From Nocardioides sp. YR527 (GTDB lineage Bacteria; Actinomycetota; Actinomycetes; Propionibacteriales; Nocardioidaceae), in assembly GCF_900101045.1 (NCBI RefSeq), contig NZ_FNFN01000003.1, positions 310,001 through 374,000 of the forward strand: DNA of 64,000 nucleotides, in the 5' to 3' direction. The translations under genes were made by a program, and so were the position numbers. This document shows, piece after piece, positions 8,396-16,350 of this stretch. Positions within the stretch are counted from its first letter, which is position 1. Each line of letters begins with the position of its first letter. A model generated the notes under the pieces. The model ran no database searches and was not told the DNA's origin. It saw only the letters and a list, made by a program, of their open reading frames with translations.

Positions 8396-8727
8396 CAGGC
8401 GACCTCTGGACCGCTCAGGAATTGAAACAATTCAACGTCAGTGTGTTGGGGGATCACCCGCGAAACCTTAGATGTAATCCGTGTCACGATGCGACATCGG
8501 CGTCACATCCACATTACGGACCGCTCACCGAAATGAGGCGTTTCTCACTTAAACATGGGGGTCACAAGGGTCTCAGGACCGGCTATCGGAACATCGCCTG
8601 CAGTTGGATCGATCAATTGTCCAGGCCCGTGATCGATGACCCACTCTGGTGCACGGTACCCCGGTTGGAGGCCTCTTCAACTGGGGTAACGTGCCTGCAA
8701 TCGGCGAAACTTTTGAAGGGTGTCGGA
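8396..8727. promoter_or_regulatory. 332-bp regulatory region between the VTT-like gene and pckG
   Basis: This gap has visibly lower GC than its surroundings and holds several dyads: CGATG-CGA-CATCG (8487-8499), flanked by the more distant inverted pair GTAAT (8474-8478) and ATTAC (8513-8517), and a repeated GATCGAT further downstream. It must hold the pckG promoter, and PEP carboxykinase genes are commonly controlled by carbon source. I could not pick a convincing -35/-10 pair. The last element is the GAAGGG ribosome binding site (8715-8720). Confidence 0.5.
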
Positions 8728-10569
8728 ATGGTTGACGTGGACAAGGTCCTCGATGAGGCGGGGCTGACGAATCCTCATGTTCGGGAGTACGTCTCCTACT
8801 GGGCAGGGGTGACCGGAGCCGAGCAGATCGAGGTTGTCAGCGCAGCCGACGACGAGCGGCTCCTCCAGGAGTCCCTCGCAGCGGGTGAGCTTCTCCCGGT
8901 CACGGGCGGCCGCTACTACAGCCGTTCCTACCGTAAGGACACCGCGCGCTCCGAGGAGCGCACAGTGGTCGCCACCTCCAACCCGGAGGACAAGGGCGTC
9001 TACAACAACTGGAAGCCTGCTGACGAGACCGTCAAGACGCTCACCGAGCGGATGACCGGCGCCTCGGCGGGCAAGACGATGTACGTCATCCCCTACCTGA
9101 TGGCTCCGGCCGGCTCGCCGCTCGAGGCCTACGCCGCGGGTGTCGAGCTCACCGACAGCCGTCCGGTGGTGCAGCAGATGATCCGGATGGCGCGCGTCGG
9201 CATCGACTACATCAACGACCTCGCCGACCCGAGCTCCTTCGTCCGTGCGGTGCACGTGACCGGTGACCTGCCCAACCTCGGGCAGGGGACCGACAAGGAC
9301 CAGCGCCTCTTCGCGACGGTCGCCGACCAGCGTACGATCCTCCACTTCGGCTCCTCCTACGGCGGCAACGCGCTGCTGGGCAAGATCGCCCACGGGCTGC
9401 GCCAGGCCTGCTACGACGGCCGCGCCTCCGGCAAGTTCCTGGCCGAGCAGTTCCTGCTGCTGGGCATCAAGGACAAGGAGAGCGGCGAGGAGTTCCACGT
9501 CGTCGGTGGCTTCCCGTCCGCCTCCGGCAAGACCAACCTCTCGATGACGCTCTCGCCCGACGCCCTCGGTGAGCGTTACGAGGTCACCTTCTACGGCGAC
9601 GACATCGCCTGGATCTGGGTCGGCGAGGACGGCAAGCTCTACGCCTTCAACCCGGAGAACGGCGTCTTCGGCGTCGCCAAGGACACCAACGAGAAGACCA
9701 ACCCGGGTGCCGTTCAGGCGGTCCTGCCGGGCTCGGGCGCGATCTTCACCAACGTCGCCTACAACGAGAAGACCCAGGAGGTCTGGTGGGAGGGGCTCAC
9801 CAAGCACCACCCGGACGACCTCGACGGCTGGATCGACTGGAAGGGCGAGCGCATCGCCGACCGGATCGACGACGAGCTGGGCGAGCCCTGGGCCCACCCC
9901 AACTCCCGCTTCACCACGCCGATCTCGCAGGTGCCCAACGCAGCCCCCGACTTCGACGACGCGGCCGGCGTGCCGGTCGACGCGATCATCTTCGGTGGCC
10001 GCACCCGTGACCGCGAGCCGCTGATCCGCGCGATCACCGATGTCGCCGAGGGCGTCTACGACGGTCTCACCCTGGGTGCCGAGGCGACCGCCGCGGCCGA
10101 CGGCCTCGAGGGCGTGCTGCGCTACGACCCGATGTCGATGCGTCCGTTCCTCGCCTACGAGGAGGGCGACTACGCCCGCCACTGGCTGAAGATCATCGGC
10201 GAGGCGACCGACAAGCCGGTCTTCGCCCACGTCAACTGGTTCCAGCGCGACTCCGAGGACGGTCACTTCCTGTGGCCCGGCTACCGCGAGAACGTGCGCG
10301 CGCTGCTGTGGCTGCTGCAGTTCAAGAAGGGTGAGGTCAAGGGCCAGCAGAGCCCCGTCGGCGTCATCCCGACCGAGGACGAGCTCGACCTGCGCGGCCT
10401 CGACCTGCCGCAGGCCGACCTCGACCGGATCCTCTCCCTCGACCTGGCTCGCTGGAAGCAGGAGATGGGCTTCCGCGAGGAGCACCTCAAGCAGTTCAAG
10501 CTGCCGGAGGAGATCTGGGAGGCGCACAGGCGCGTCGCTGCTGCCATCGACGAGGCCGCTCAGGCCTGA
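8728..10569 (+). CDS. pckG: phosphoenolpyruvate carboxykinase (GTP)
   Basis: A 613-aa GTP-dependent PEPCK, converting oxaloacetate and GTP to PEP, the first committed step of gluconeogenesis; some actinobacteria also run it anaplerotically. The P-loop (kinase-1a) is GGFPSASGKTNLSM near residues 262-275, preceded by SSYGGNALLGKI, with the metal-binding FYGDDIAWIW near 288-297 and GGRTRD later. Length fits the GTP class, not the shorter ATP class. ATG 8728 follows GAAGGG by 7 nt; the frame is open further upstream through the lower-GC regulatory region, which does not read as protein. A strong terminator follows directly. Confidence 0.96.
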   Translation: MVDVDKVLDEAGLTNPHVREYVSYWAGVTGAEQIEVVSAADDERLLQESLAAGELLPVTGGRYYSRSYRKDTARSEERTVVATSNPEDKGVYNNWKPADETVKTLTERMTGASAGKTMYVIPYLMAPAGSPLEAYAAGVELTDSRPVVQQMIRMARVGIDYINDLADPSSFVRAVHVTGDLPNLGQGTDKDQRLFATVADQRTILHFGSSYGGNALLGKIAHGLRQACYDGRASGKFLAEQFLLLGIKDKESGEEFHVVGGFPSASGKTNLSMTLSPDALGERYEVTFYGDDIAWIWVGEDGKLYAFNPENGVFGVAKDTNEKTNPGAVQAVLPGSGAIFTNVAYNEKTQEVWWEGLTKHHPDDLDGWIDWKGERIADRIDDELGEPWAHPNSRFTTPISQVPNAAPDFDDAAGVPVDAIIFGGRTRDREPLIRAITDVAEGVYDGLTLGAEATAAADGLEGVLRYDPMSMRPFLAYEEGDYARHWLKIIGEATDKPVFAHVNWFQRDSEDGHFLWPGYRENVRALLWLLQFKKGEVKGQQSPVGVIPTEDELDLRGLDLPQADLDRILSLDLARWKQEMGFREEHLKQFKLPEEIWEAHRRVAAAIDEAAQA

Positions 10570-10583
10570 TCGAGACCACAGTC

Positions 10584-10630
10584 GGGGCGGCGTACGGAAT
10601 TCTTTCCGTACGCCGCCCCTGTTGTTTCCG
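10584..10630 (+). terminator. intrinsic terminator of pckG
   Basis: A perfect 15-bp stem, GGGGCGGCGTACGGA (10584-10598) with TCCGTACGCCGCCCC (10605-10619), a 6-nt loop (ATTCTT), then a T-rich tract (TGTTGTTT) to about 10630. It is the clearest intrinsic terminator in the window. Confidence 0.9.
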
Positions 10631-10733
10631 TCTGCGTCCGTTTCCTACGGGAAGATGAACTTTGCTCGTATCTGGAACAGATGCCCGGCCAGACATTTAC
10701 GTAGCCGATGTCGCGCACCTAAGGTTCCTGCCC

Positions 10734-11108
10734 GTGACGATCCCCTTGAGCCAGCCGCTTCGTGCGGCCTCGATCACCGAGGCGTACGCGCGGTTCTGGA
10801 AGAAGTACGCGACATTCTCGGGTCGCGCCAGCCGCACCGAGCTGCTCTGGCCGATGCTCGTGAACCTTCTGATGCTCATCGTCCTCGTGCTGGCGCGAAA
10901 CGAGGTGGTGAGCCTCGTGGTCGGTCTCTACGGGCTGGTGGCGTTCCTGCCGACCATCGCGCTCGGCGCGAGGCGGCTCCACGACATCAACCGCTCCGGG
11001 TGGTGGCAGCTGATCCTGGTCGTACCTGTGATCGGTGACATCGTCCTCGCGGTGCTCTGGTTGACCTTCCCCAGCCCCGAGGGCGTCAAGTACGACCTGG
11101 CCGCATGA
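10734..11108 (+). CDS. DUF805 family inner membrane protein
   Basis: A 124-aa membrane protein with three to four hydrophobic segments. It shows the DUF805 hallmarks: YARFWKKYATFSGRASRTELLW near the start (an F-x-GRASR-x-E-xW block) and ARRLHDINRSGWW in the second half, followed by a C-terminal membrane segment. Function in the family is unknown. GTG at 10734 lies 9 nt after AAGG and just before the conserved block; a TTG at 10662 would add a non-conserved leader. The stop overlaps a possible ATG of the next gene by 4 bp. Confidence 0.8.
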   Translation: MTIPLSQPLRAASITEAYARFWKKYATFSGRASRTELLWPMLVNLLMLIVLVLARNEVVSLVVGLYGLVAFLPTIALGARRLHDINRSGWWQLILVVPVIGDIVLAVLWLTFPSPEGVKYDLAA

Positions 11109-11167
11109 GCGGACGTAAGATTCCCCTAGTTGTTCTCGGGGTTGTCCCGGAATGGCAGGCTATTGGC

Positions 11168-11665
11168 ATGAAGTCCCTCGCAGGAGCCGCGGCGAAGCGG
11201 CTCGCCTACGAGACCGTTGGGTGGCTGCTCGTGGTCGCCGGTATCGCCGCGATGGTGTTGCCGGGGCCAGGTCTGCTGATGCTCTTCGGTGGGCTGGCTG
11301 TGCTCTCCCGCCAGTACGCCTGGGCTCGCCGCTACGTCGAGCCGGTCCGCCTCCGCGCCCTCCGCGGGGCCGCCGAGGGCGTCGAGACCTGGCCGCGCAT
11401 CGTGGCCTCGACCCTGGGGGCGCTCTCCATCGGTGCCGTCGGCGTCGTCTTCCTGGTCAACCCGCCCGCGCCCCACTGGTGGCCCCTGGAGGCGTCCTTC
11501 TGGCTCCTGGGTGGCGACTGGACCGGTGTCACGCTGCTGGGGTCGTGCATCATCGCCCTCGTCATCCTGGGCTACTCCTACCACCGCTTCCACGGCCACC
11601 CCGATGCCCGCCACCAGCTCGACGAGGACATCGAGCACACGGGCGAGATGAACAAGGTCGCCTGA
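11168..11665 (+). CDS. PGPGW-type transmembrane protein
   Basis: A 165-aa membrane protein. The VLPGPGLLMLFGGLAVLS motif in the first hydrophobic hairpin (about residues 28-45) defines the small PGPGW/TIGR02611-like family, whose function is unknown. Further membrane segments lie near 78-100 and 118-140; the tail is His/Asp/Glu-rich (HRFHGHPDARHQLDEDIEH). An alternative ATG at 11105 overlaps the stop of the DUF805 gene and would add 21 residues; the 11168 start keeps only the conserved part. It is probably cotranscribed with the DUF805 gene. Confidence 0.72.
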   Translation: MKSLAGAAAKRLAYETVGWLLVVAGIAAMVLPGPGLLMLFGGLAVLSRQYAWARRYVEPVRLRALRGAAEGVETWPRIVASTLGALSIGAVGVVFLVNPPAPHWWPLEASFWLLGGDWTGVTLLGSCIIALVILGYSYHRFHGHPDARHQLDEDIEHTGEMNKVA

Positions 11666-11682
11666 CGGCCACCTGAAGGTCG

Positions 11683-13581
11683 TCAGCCGGAGGTCATCCG
11701 GAAGTCGTACGCAGGCGGCACCGGCTCGCCGGGATGAACGGCGAGCCAGAGGGTGTCCAAGGCAGCCTCGCCCTCGCGGAGGTTGTCGACCGTGATGCCT
11801 TCGTCGAGAAGTCTGCGTACCCGGTCGAGGTCGCCCACGGCGAGCGCCGCTTGAGCGGTGCACAGTCGGATCCGACCGTGCTCACGGTCCGGGTCTGCGA
11901 GAGCGGCGATCACCTCGAGTGCTTCGGTGTGGCGGTCGGAGGCGATCAGCGCCTGGAGCAGCTCGATGGTGAGCTCGCGCAGATCGGGACGGAGGCGGTG
12001 GGCCTCGAGCAGGAGGTCCGCAGCAGGTGGGTCCGCCGGTTCGGCAAGGTGCGCGAGGGCGCGCAGGGCCCAGGGGTTGGGATGGTCGGCGACCGACCGC
12101 TCCAGGACCTCACGCGCTCCACGGCGGTCATCGTCGGCCAGTCGGAGCAGGCCGAGGTGGTAGCACGCGTGCCAGTCGTCGGCCGAGGCCTCCAGCAGCT
12201 CGCGCCAGTGCGTACCGAGGACCGGAGCCGCGGGCGGGTCGCTGATCGGCAGCCGGCCGCGCTGCAGCAGATCGAGCCAGGGCTGCTGATCTTCACCGCA
12301 GTCCCCGAACGGACGCAGCGGGTCCGCCGGCACGGTGCCGGCCGCGACCTCGAGCGCACCCCACCCGGACCCGCGGGCGAGCAGGTCTGCGGGCGGTGCG
12401 AAGCGTCCTGCCTCGCCGAGCGCGTCGTCCAGCTCGACCCGCGGGACGAGCATCTCGACCGCCTCGTTCACGGCCGCCCGAGCCGAGGCCCACGAGCCGT
12501 GCACCCGCTCGGGGTCGACCTCGAGCAGGCCGAACGCCTCGGCCCACTCCCAGGTCTCGCCGCCGGGCAGCGCGAGGTGCTCGAGCTGCGTACGTGCCAG
12601 GCCGGCCTGGATCTCGATGTAGGCAGCGTCCGGTCCGGACAGCCACTCCTGCCACCGCTGCCCGCCTGCACCGGTGCCCCACTGGAAGAGCTTGCGGCCG
12701 ACGAGTCGGTCGGTGGATGTCTGGACGAGCCCGCGGCCGTCGCCGTCGAGCGCGGCGATCCAGCGGCGCTCGTCTCCCGGGACGTCCATGAAGAAGTCGG
12801 CCGCCTGCGGGAACGTCGCCGGATAGCTCTGGTCGCCGCCCGCCGTCTGCGGAAAGTCGATCAGCCTCAGCTGCTCCGCGTAGTCGAAATGGAAGGCCTG
12901 CTCGGCCGGTGCTACGACACGTACGTCTGGGCCCTGGGGCACCGCGATGTTCGTCCACCAGTAGACGGGCGTCGGGCTCGGCGCCGGGTTGTGGAGCGAG
13001 ACGTGCACCAGCAGCACCGGGGAGCCGGCGGGCAACCAGGCGTCGATCGTGACCACGACCCGCCGCATCCGCTCCAGCTCGTACATCCGCAGGACCGGGG
13101 TGCCGTCCGGCGCGGTCAGTCTCACGGCGTGCAGCGGGGAGCAGGTGAGTGGCCAGTGCCCCGTGGCACCGAGGTTCCACTCCACCCCGCCGGCCAGCCA
13201 GGCGTCGCGCAGGGCCAGGTTGGCGGGCTGCAGGATGGGGTTGCGGTGCAGTAGCTCCCGGCCCGACGGCCGGTGCACCAGCGACCACAGCCGCCCACCG
13301 TAGCCGGGCAGGAAGGTCGCGGAAAGCAGCTCGTTCTCCAGCACCAGGCTCGGCAGATCGCGCAGGCCGCATCGGCGGGTGTAGGAGTCCTGGCCGGTGT
13401 AGGGCAGCAAGGTGCTCGGCCGGCCGTACTCGAGGTTGGCCGCCATGTCCGGATAAGGCGCGGCGCCGGGCTCGAACCCCGGCCGGGGTACGCCGTGCAG
13501 CAACGGCAGCAGCCCGTCGATCGGGTCCTCGGCGCCCTCGATCGAGAGCCGAACCATCCTCAGCGTGGTCATCGCGACCAT
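11683..13581 (-). CDS. DUF5107 domain protein with C-terminal TPR-like repeats
   Basis: A 632-aa cytoplasmic protein. The N-terminal half (about 30-330) has the aldose-epimerase-like beta-sandwich of DUF5107 (NELLSATFLPGYGGRLWSLV, HRNPILQPANLALRDAW, GGVEWNLGATGHWP, VYWWTNIAVPQ). The C-terminal third consists of helical repeats like TPR (WHACYHLGLLRLADDDRRGA, NPWALRALAHLAEPA, HTEALEVIAALADPD). The family is often linked to carbohydrate metabolism, but no substrate or activity can be assigned here, and the flanking genes are unrelated. It stands alone on the minus strand. Length is shorter than the roughly 1000-aa family members. Confidence 0.82.
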   Translation of the reverse strand: MVAMTTLRMVRLSIEGAEDPIDGLLPLLHGVPRPGFEPGAAPYPDMAANLEYGRPSTLLPYTGQDSYTRRCGLRDLPSLVLENELLSATFLPGYGGRLWSLVHRPSGRELLHRNPILQPANLALRDAWLAGGVEWNLGATGHWPLTCSPLHAVRLTAPDGTPVLRMYELERMRRVVVTIDAWLPAGSPVLLVHVSLHNPAPSPTPVYWWTNIAVPQGPDVRVVAPAEQAFHFDYAEQLRLIDFPQTAGGDQSYPATFPQAADFFMDVPGDERRWIAALDGDGRGLVQTSTDRLVGRKLFQWGTGAGGQRWQEWLSGPDAAYIEIQAGLARTQLEHLALPGGETWEWAEAFGLLEVDPERVHGSWASARAAVNEAVEMLVPRVELDDALGEAGRFAPPADLLARGSGWGALEVAAGTVPADPLRPFGDCGEDQQPWLDLLQRGRLPISDPPAAPVLGTHWRELLEASADDWHACYHLGLLRLADDDRRGAREVLERSVADHPNPWALRALAHLAEPADPPAADLLLEAHRLRPDLRELTIELLQALIASDRHTEALEVIAALADPDREHGRIRLCTAQAALAVGDLDRVRRLLDEGITVDNLREGEAALDTLWLAVHPGEPVPPAYDFRMTSG

Positions 13582-13624
13582 CCAACCAGGCTGAGGCCGC
13601 TGCCACTCCGGACAATGCGAAACC

Positions 13625-13665
13625 GCCGGCCTCCTCCGCGGTGGTGGGCCGTGGAGGAGGCCGGC
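13625..13665 (-). terminator. hairpin terminator after the ESX-like pair
   Basis: Inverted repeat GCCGGCCTCCTCC (13625-13637) and GGAGGAGGCCGGC (13653-13665), 13 bp with a 15-nt loop, immediately downstream of the minus-strand gene ending at 13684. No clear T-tract follows, so it is a probable rather than certain terminator. Confidence 0.6.
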
Positions 13666-13683
13666 GATTCAGCGAGCGCTGTT

Positions 13684-15075
13684 CTACGAGGGCTTGCGGC
13701 CGTTCTTGTCGGCGCTGGAGGCGTCGTCCTGGGGTGTGTTCGGAGTCCAGCCCCGGGACGCGTTGGGGTCCAGGACGTCGCTCGCGGTCTCGGTCCAGTC
13801 GTCGCTGTAGTCGGCCTGCCAGTCCTGATCCTGGCCGTTCCGCTTGTCGTCCTTCTTGCCGCCCCGGCCGCCGGCACCGCCGGCTCCACCGCGTCCTGCT
13901 CGGCTGCCCGCTCCGGTCGGACCGCCTCGGCCGCCCCGTCCGCCGGCGCCTCGGGCACCCGCACCTGCGCCGGCTCCGCGTACACCGGCTCCGCGTGCAC
14001 CAGCGCCGGCTCCGGCACCCGCGCGGGCACCGGCAGCGCCGGCCCTGGCGGCCGCAGACCTCGACGTCGCGCTGGCTGTCGCTGCCTTCGCAGACGCCCC
14101 GGACGAGAACTTGCTGGCAAGCGCCTTCGCCACACCAGCACTGAGCAGAGCCCCGCCACCAGCGATCGCCAGCGCGGCCATCCCGCCGCTTCCGCCGGCC
14201 ATCGGCGCGAGGCCGTCAGCAGTCTCGACCATCGCGTACGACGTCGAGGGCGCGGGTGTGCCGTCGGCGTTGATCCACTGGCCGTCGCGCAGTTCTGGCT
14301 TGTTCTCGGCCAAGTGCGCCTCGATGTTGGCCTTCTCCTGAGCGATGAGATCATGGCCCATTCCGCCGGGATAGAGGGTGCCGGAGTTGTACTGCGTCAT
14401 CCGTGCGCGAGATGCAGCGACCTCGCTGTACGAACCAGGGGATGACGGGCTTACCGGCTTGCTGCTGCTCTCCGTGTTCGGCTCGTCGGTAATCTCACGG
14501 ACCGGGGGCTCGGCGGTGTAGTTGGCACGGTCGATCTGCTTGATCTCCTCCGCTGCGGCCCGCTCTGCATCGGCGATTGCTTGCTCTCGTGCGGCGTGCG
14601 CGGCACGGTCATCCTGGAGCGCCTTCTGGTTCCGGGCCGCCTGGGCAGTGTCAACGCCGGGGCCGGACTGGGCGTATTGGGGAGACGAGGAGTCTGGGGC
14701 CGGGCCGTGGTTGGCGGGGAGGGAGGCTTCAAGTTGCTTGTGCGCGTCCTGGGCGCGCTGCGTAGTGTTCTGAGCCGAAGTCAGAGCCTCGATAGCGGCA
14801 TTGAGCTGGTTGACTTTGGTGTTCAGCTTCTCCGAAGCGGTGCGGAAAGCCCGTGTGGCTGCTTCGGTGGTAAACGACGTCTCCTCGAATGCTTCAGGCA
14901 GTTTGCCACTTGCAAGCTCCAGGTCACGGCTGGCGTCCAGCATGACCTGGCGAGCCTGAATCCAGTCTTTGAGCCTGGCTCTGACCTCTTCGGGATTCGC
15001 GGTGGCGACGTACTCCTTCAAGATGACCATCATGGGGCCCTTGACGACGCCACCACCCGTAGCGATTGCGTTCAT
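13684..15075 (-). CDS. ESX/T7SS-like helical protein with Gly/Ala/Arg-rich (RGG-like) tract
   Basis: A 463-aa protein of unrecognised function. The N-terminal 130 residues are predicted long helices (REQ-rich, with WIQARQVMLDASRDLELASG) reminiscent of WXG100/PPE-type secreted proteins, but no WXG motif is present. A second helical stretch follows (KALQDDRAAHAAREQAIADA), then a hydrophobic segment (MAALAIAGGGALLSAGVAKAL, about 298-318) and a striking low-complexity tract of about 70 residues made of GARGAG/RGGRGG units, and an acidic C-terminal tail. Its start is 2 bp after the stop of the 154-aa gene, so the pair is an operon. Possible T7SS substrate, polymorphic-toxin scaffold or RNA-binding disordered protein; all are inference. 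Confidence 0.65.
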   Translation of the reverse strand: MNAIATGGGVVKGPMMVILKEYVATANPEEVRARLKDWIQARQVMLDASRDLELASGKLPEAFEETSFTTEAATRAFRTASEKLNTKVNQLNAAIEALTSAQNTTQRAQDAHKQLEASLPANHGPAPDSSSPQYAQSGPGVDTAQAARNQKALQDDRAAHAAREQAIADAERAAAEEIKQIDRANYTAEPPVREITDEPNTESSSKPVSPSSPGSYSEVAASRARMTQYNSGTLYPGGMGHDLIAQEKANIEAHLAENKPELRDGQWINADGTPAPSTSYAMVETADGLAPMAGGSGGMAALAIAGGGALLSAGVAKALASKFSSGASAKAATASATSRSAAARAGAAGARAGAGAGAGARGAGVRGAGAGAGARGAGGRGGRGGPTGAGSRAGRGGAGGAGGRGGKKDDKRNGQDQDWQADYSDDWTETASDVLDPNASRGWTPNTPQDDASSADKNGRKPS

Positions 15076-15077
15076 CC

Positions 15078-15542
15078 TCAGCCCTCCTTGTCTTGACCGA
15101 ACTCGGAACGCGATGCGATCTCTTGCAAAGCATCGGGAGACAACGGGAAGAACGGCAACTGGATGCCCGGCATGTCCGGGCGGTCATCCTTCACCAGGTT
15201 CTCGAAGAAGGGCTTGCGGATCAGGACAACCGCGTCGTCCATCAGACGGCGGAAATCGGCCCGGGCATCCTCGTCGGCGTCCTTAACTGCGCGTACCGCG
15301 CTGTCCAACCCGTCGACGAACTTGATCAGAGCGTCCGACGTCTCCGACAGTGTCGAGTTGATCCGCTCTGTCGCTAGATTCACGAGCCCAGCTAGTGAAT
15401 CCGCAGTCTGGCTGCCTCCGAGGTGCCCAGTAGCCGGTTTGTCGACATGAACCTTGTCCACGTCGACCTTGGAGTCGATGAGCACCTGCTTGATCTTGTT
15501 GACCAAGGTCTCGTCGACTCCGCTTGATTGTGGACCTGCCAT
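15078..15542 (-). CDS. ESX-like helical partner protein
   Basis: A 154-aa, mostly helical protein of unknown function. Helices are suggested by VNKIKQVLIDSKVDVDKV, SLAGLVNLATERINSTLSE and ALIKFVDGLDSAVRAVKDAD, the size and hairpin layout of ESX-type partners, although there is no WXG or YxxxD/E signal that I can see. ATG at 15542 is preceded by GGGGAGG at good spacing, which decides against a longer start. It is first in an operon with the Gly/Ala/Arg-rich protein gene. The base composition is a little lower in GC than the flanks. Confidence 0.62.
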   Translation of the reverse strand: MAGPQSSGVDETLVNKIKQVLIDSKVDVDKVHVDKPATGHLGGSQTADSLAGLVNLATERINSTLSETSDALIKFVDGLDSAVRAVKDADEDARADFRRLMDDAVVLIRKPFFENLVKDDRPDMPGIQLPFFPLSPDALQEIASRSEFGQDKEG

Positions 15543-15647
15543 GTCGGCCTCCCCGAGGGTGTGTGCATGCGGTGCCCAAAGTGTAAACACGATGCCTCTG
15601 ATCGTCACGGCCAATGACTCTCGCCTCGAGCCACTATCCTCTGCGGC

Positions 15648-16238
15648 ATGACTGGATCTCGGACGGGGCTCTCCCGATCCCTCACCGCAATCGCCGTGTC
15701 GGCCATCACCGCTATGGTGCTTTGCTCCTGTGGTGGAGGGGACGATCCCTCCGGACCTGACGCATCATCCCCGCCAAGTAGCCCGGAGGCATCGGAGTCA
15801 ACGACCGCGCCTAGTGGCGGTGGTGGGACAGCAGAGATCAATGGCGCCACGCTCACGGCTCCGGCGGGCTGGGAGGTCGAGTTCGAGGACTCGAGTTACG
15901 TACTCAGCGCGCCAGCCGATGGTCATCCGACTGGCTTGGGGACCTTCAACGCAGATGTCACCCTCGCTTCCGATGTCAACGAGCTCGCGGAGGCCGCAAT
16001 GCCGGGCATCAAGGAGTTGTTTCCAGACGCTGAGCGCCTCAAGGACGTGACGTACGGAGGCACCGTGTTCTTCCACCTTCGCGGATCCAGCGACACCGAG
16101 GTGTATGACCTCTACGGTGCTGTGGTGGGTGAATCTGAGGCGGAGGTTGCTTGGTCGTTCAACCCCGAGTGGGTCACACGCGATGAAGCTGACGAGTTCA
16201 TCAACCAAGTGATGCCCTCGTTCAAGTTCGAGGGCTGA
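15648..16238 (+). CDS. secreted lipoprotein of unknown function
   Basis: A 196-aa precursor with a lipoprotein signal peptide (membrane segment about 12-27) and lipobox LCSC, predicting lipidation at C28. It is followed by a Ser/Pro/Gly-rich linker to about residue 60 and a beta-rich C-terminal domain beginning NGATLTAPAGWEVEFEDSSYV. The domain has the look of small substrate-shield or PsbP-like lipoprotein domains, but it is not assigned. It is divergent from the ESX-like pair, 105 bp away from the 15542 start, and may share its regulation. Confidence 0.72.
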   Translation: MTGSRTGLSRSLTAIAVSAITAMVLCSCGGGDDPSGPDASSPPSSPEASESTTAPSGGGGTAEINGATLTAPAGWEVEFEDSSYVLSAPADGHPTGLGTFNADVTLASDVNELAEAAMPGIKELFPDAERLKDVTYGGTVFFHLRGSSDTEVYDLYGAVVGESEAEVAWSFNPEWVTRDEADEFINQVMPSFKFEG

Positions 16239-16350
16239 CCGATGTCAGCCCTCAAGCGGCGGGCTTCGAGGCAGGCGCCTGAACGACTTCAGTAGCTAGG
16301 CGGCCGAGTCCAAGGATCTGCTGTCGGCGGTCACCGATAGGTTGCGGTCT

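Noticed and set aside
11734..13254. Long plus-strand frame opposite the DUF5107 gene
   Set aside because: Antisense shadow without domain motifs; the minus-strand protein has recognisable DUF5107 and TPR blocks.
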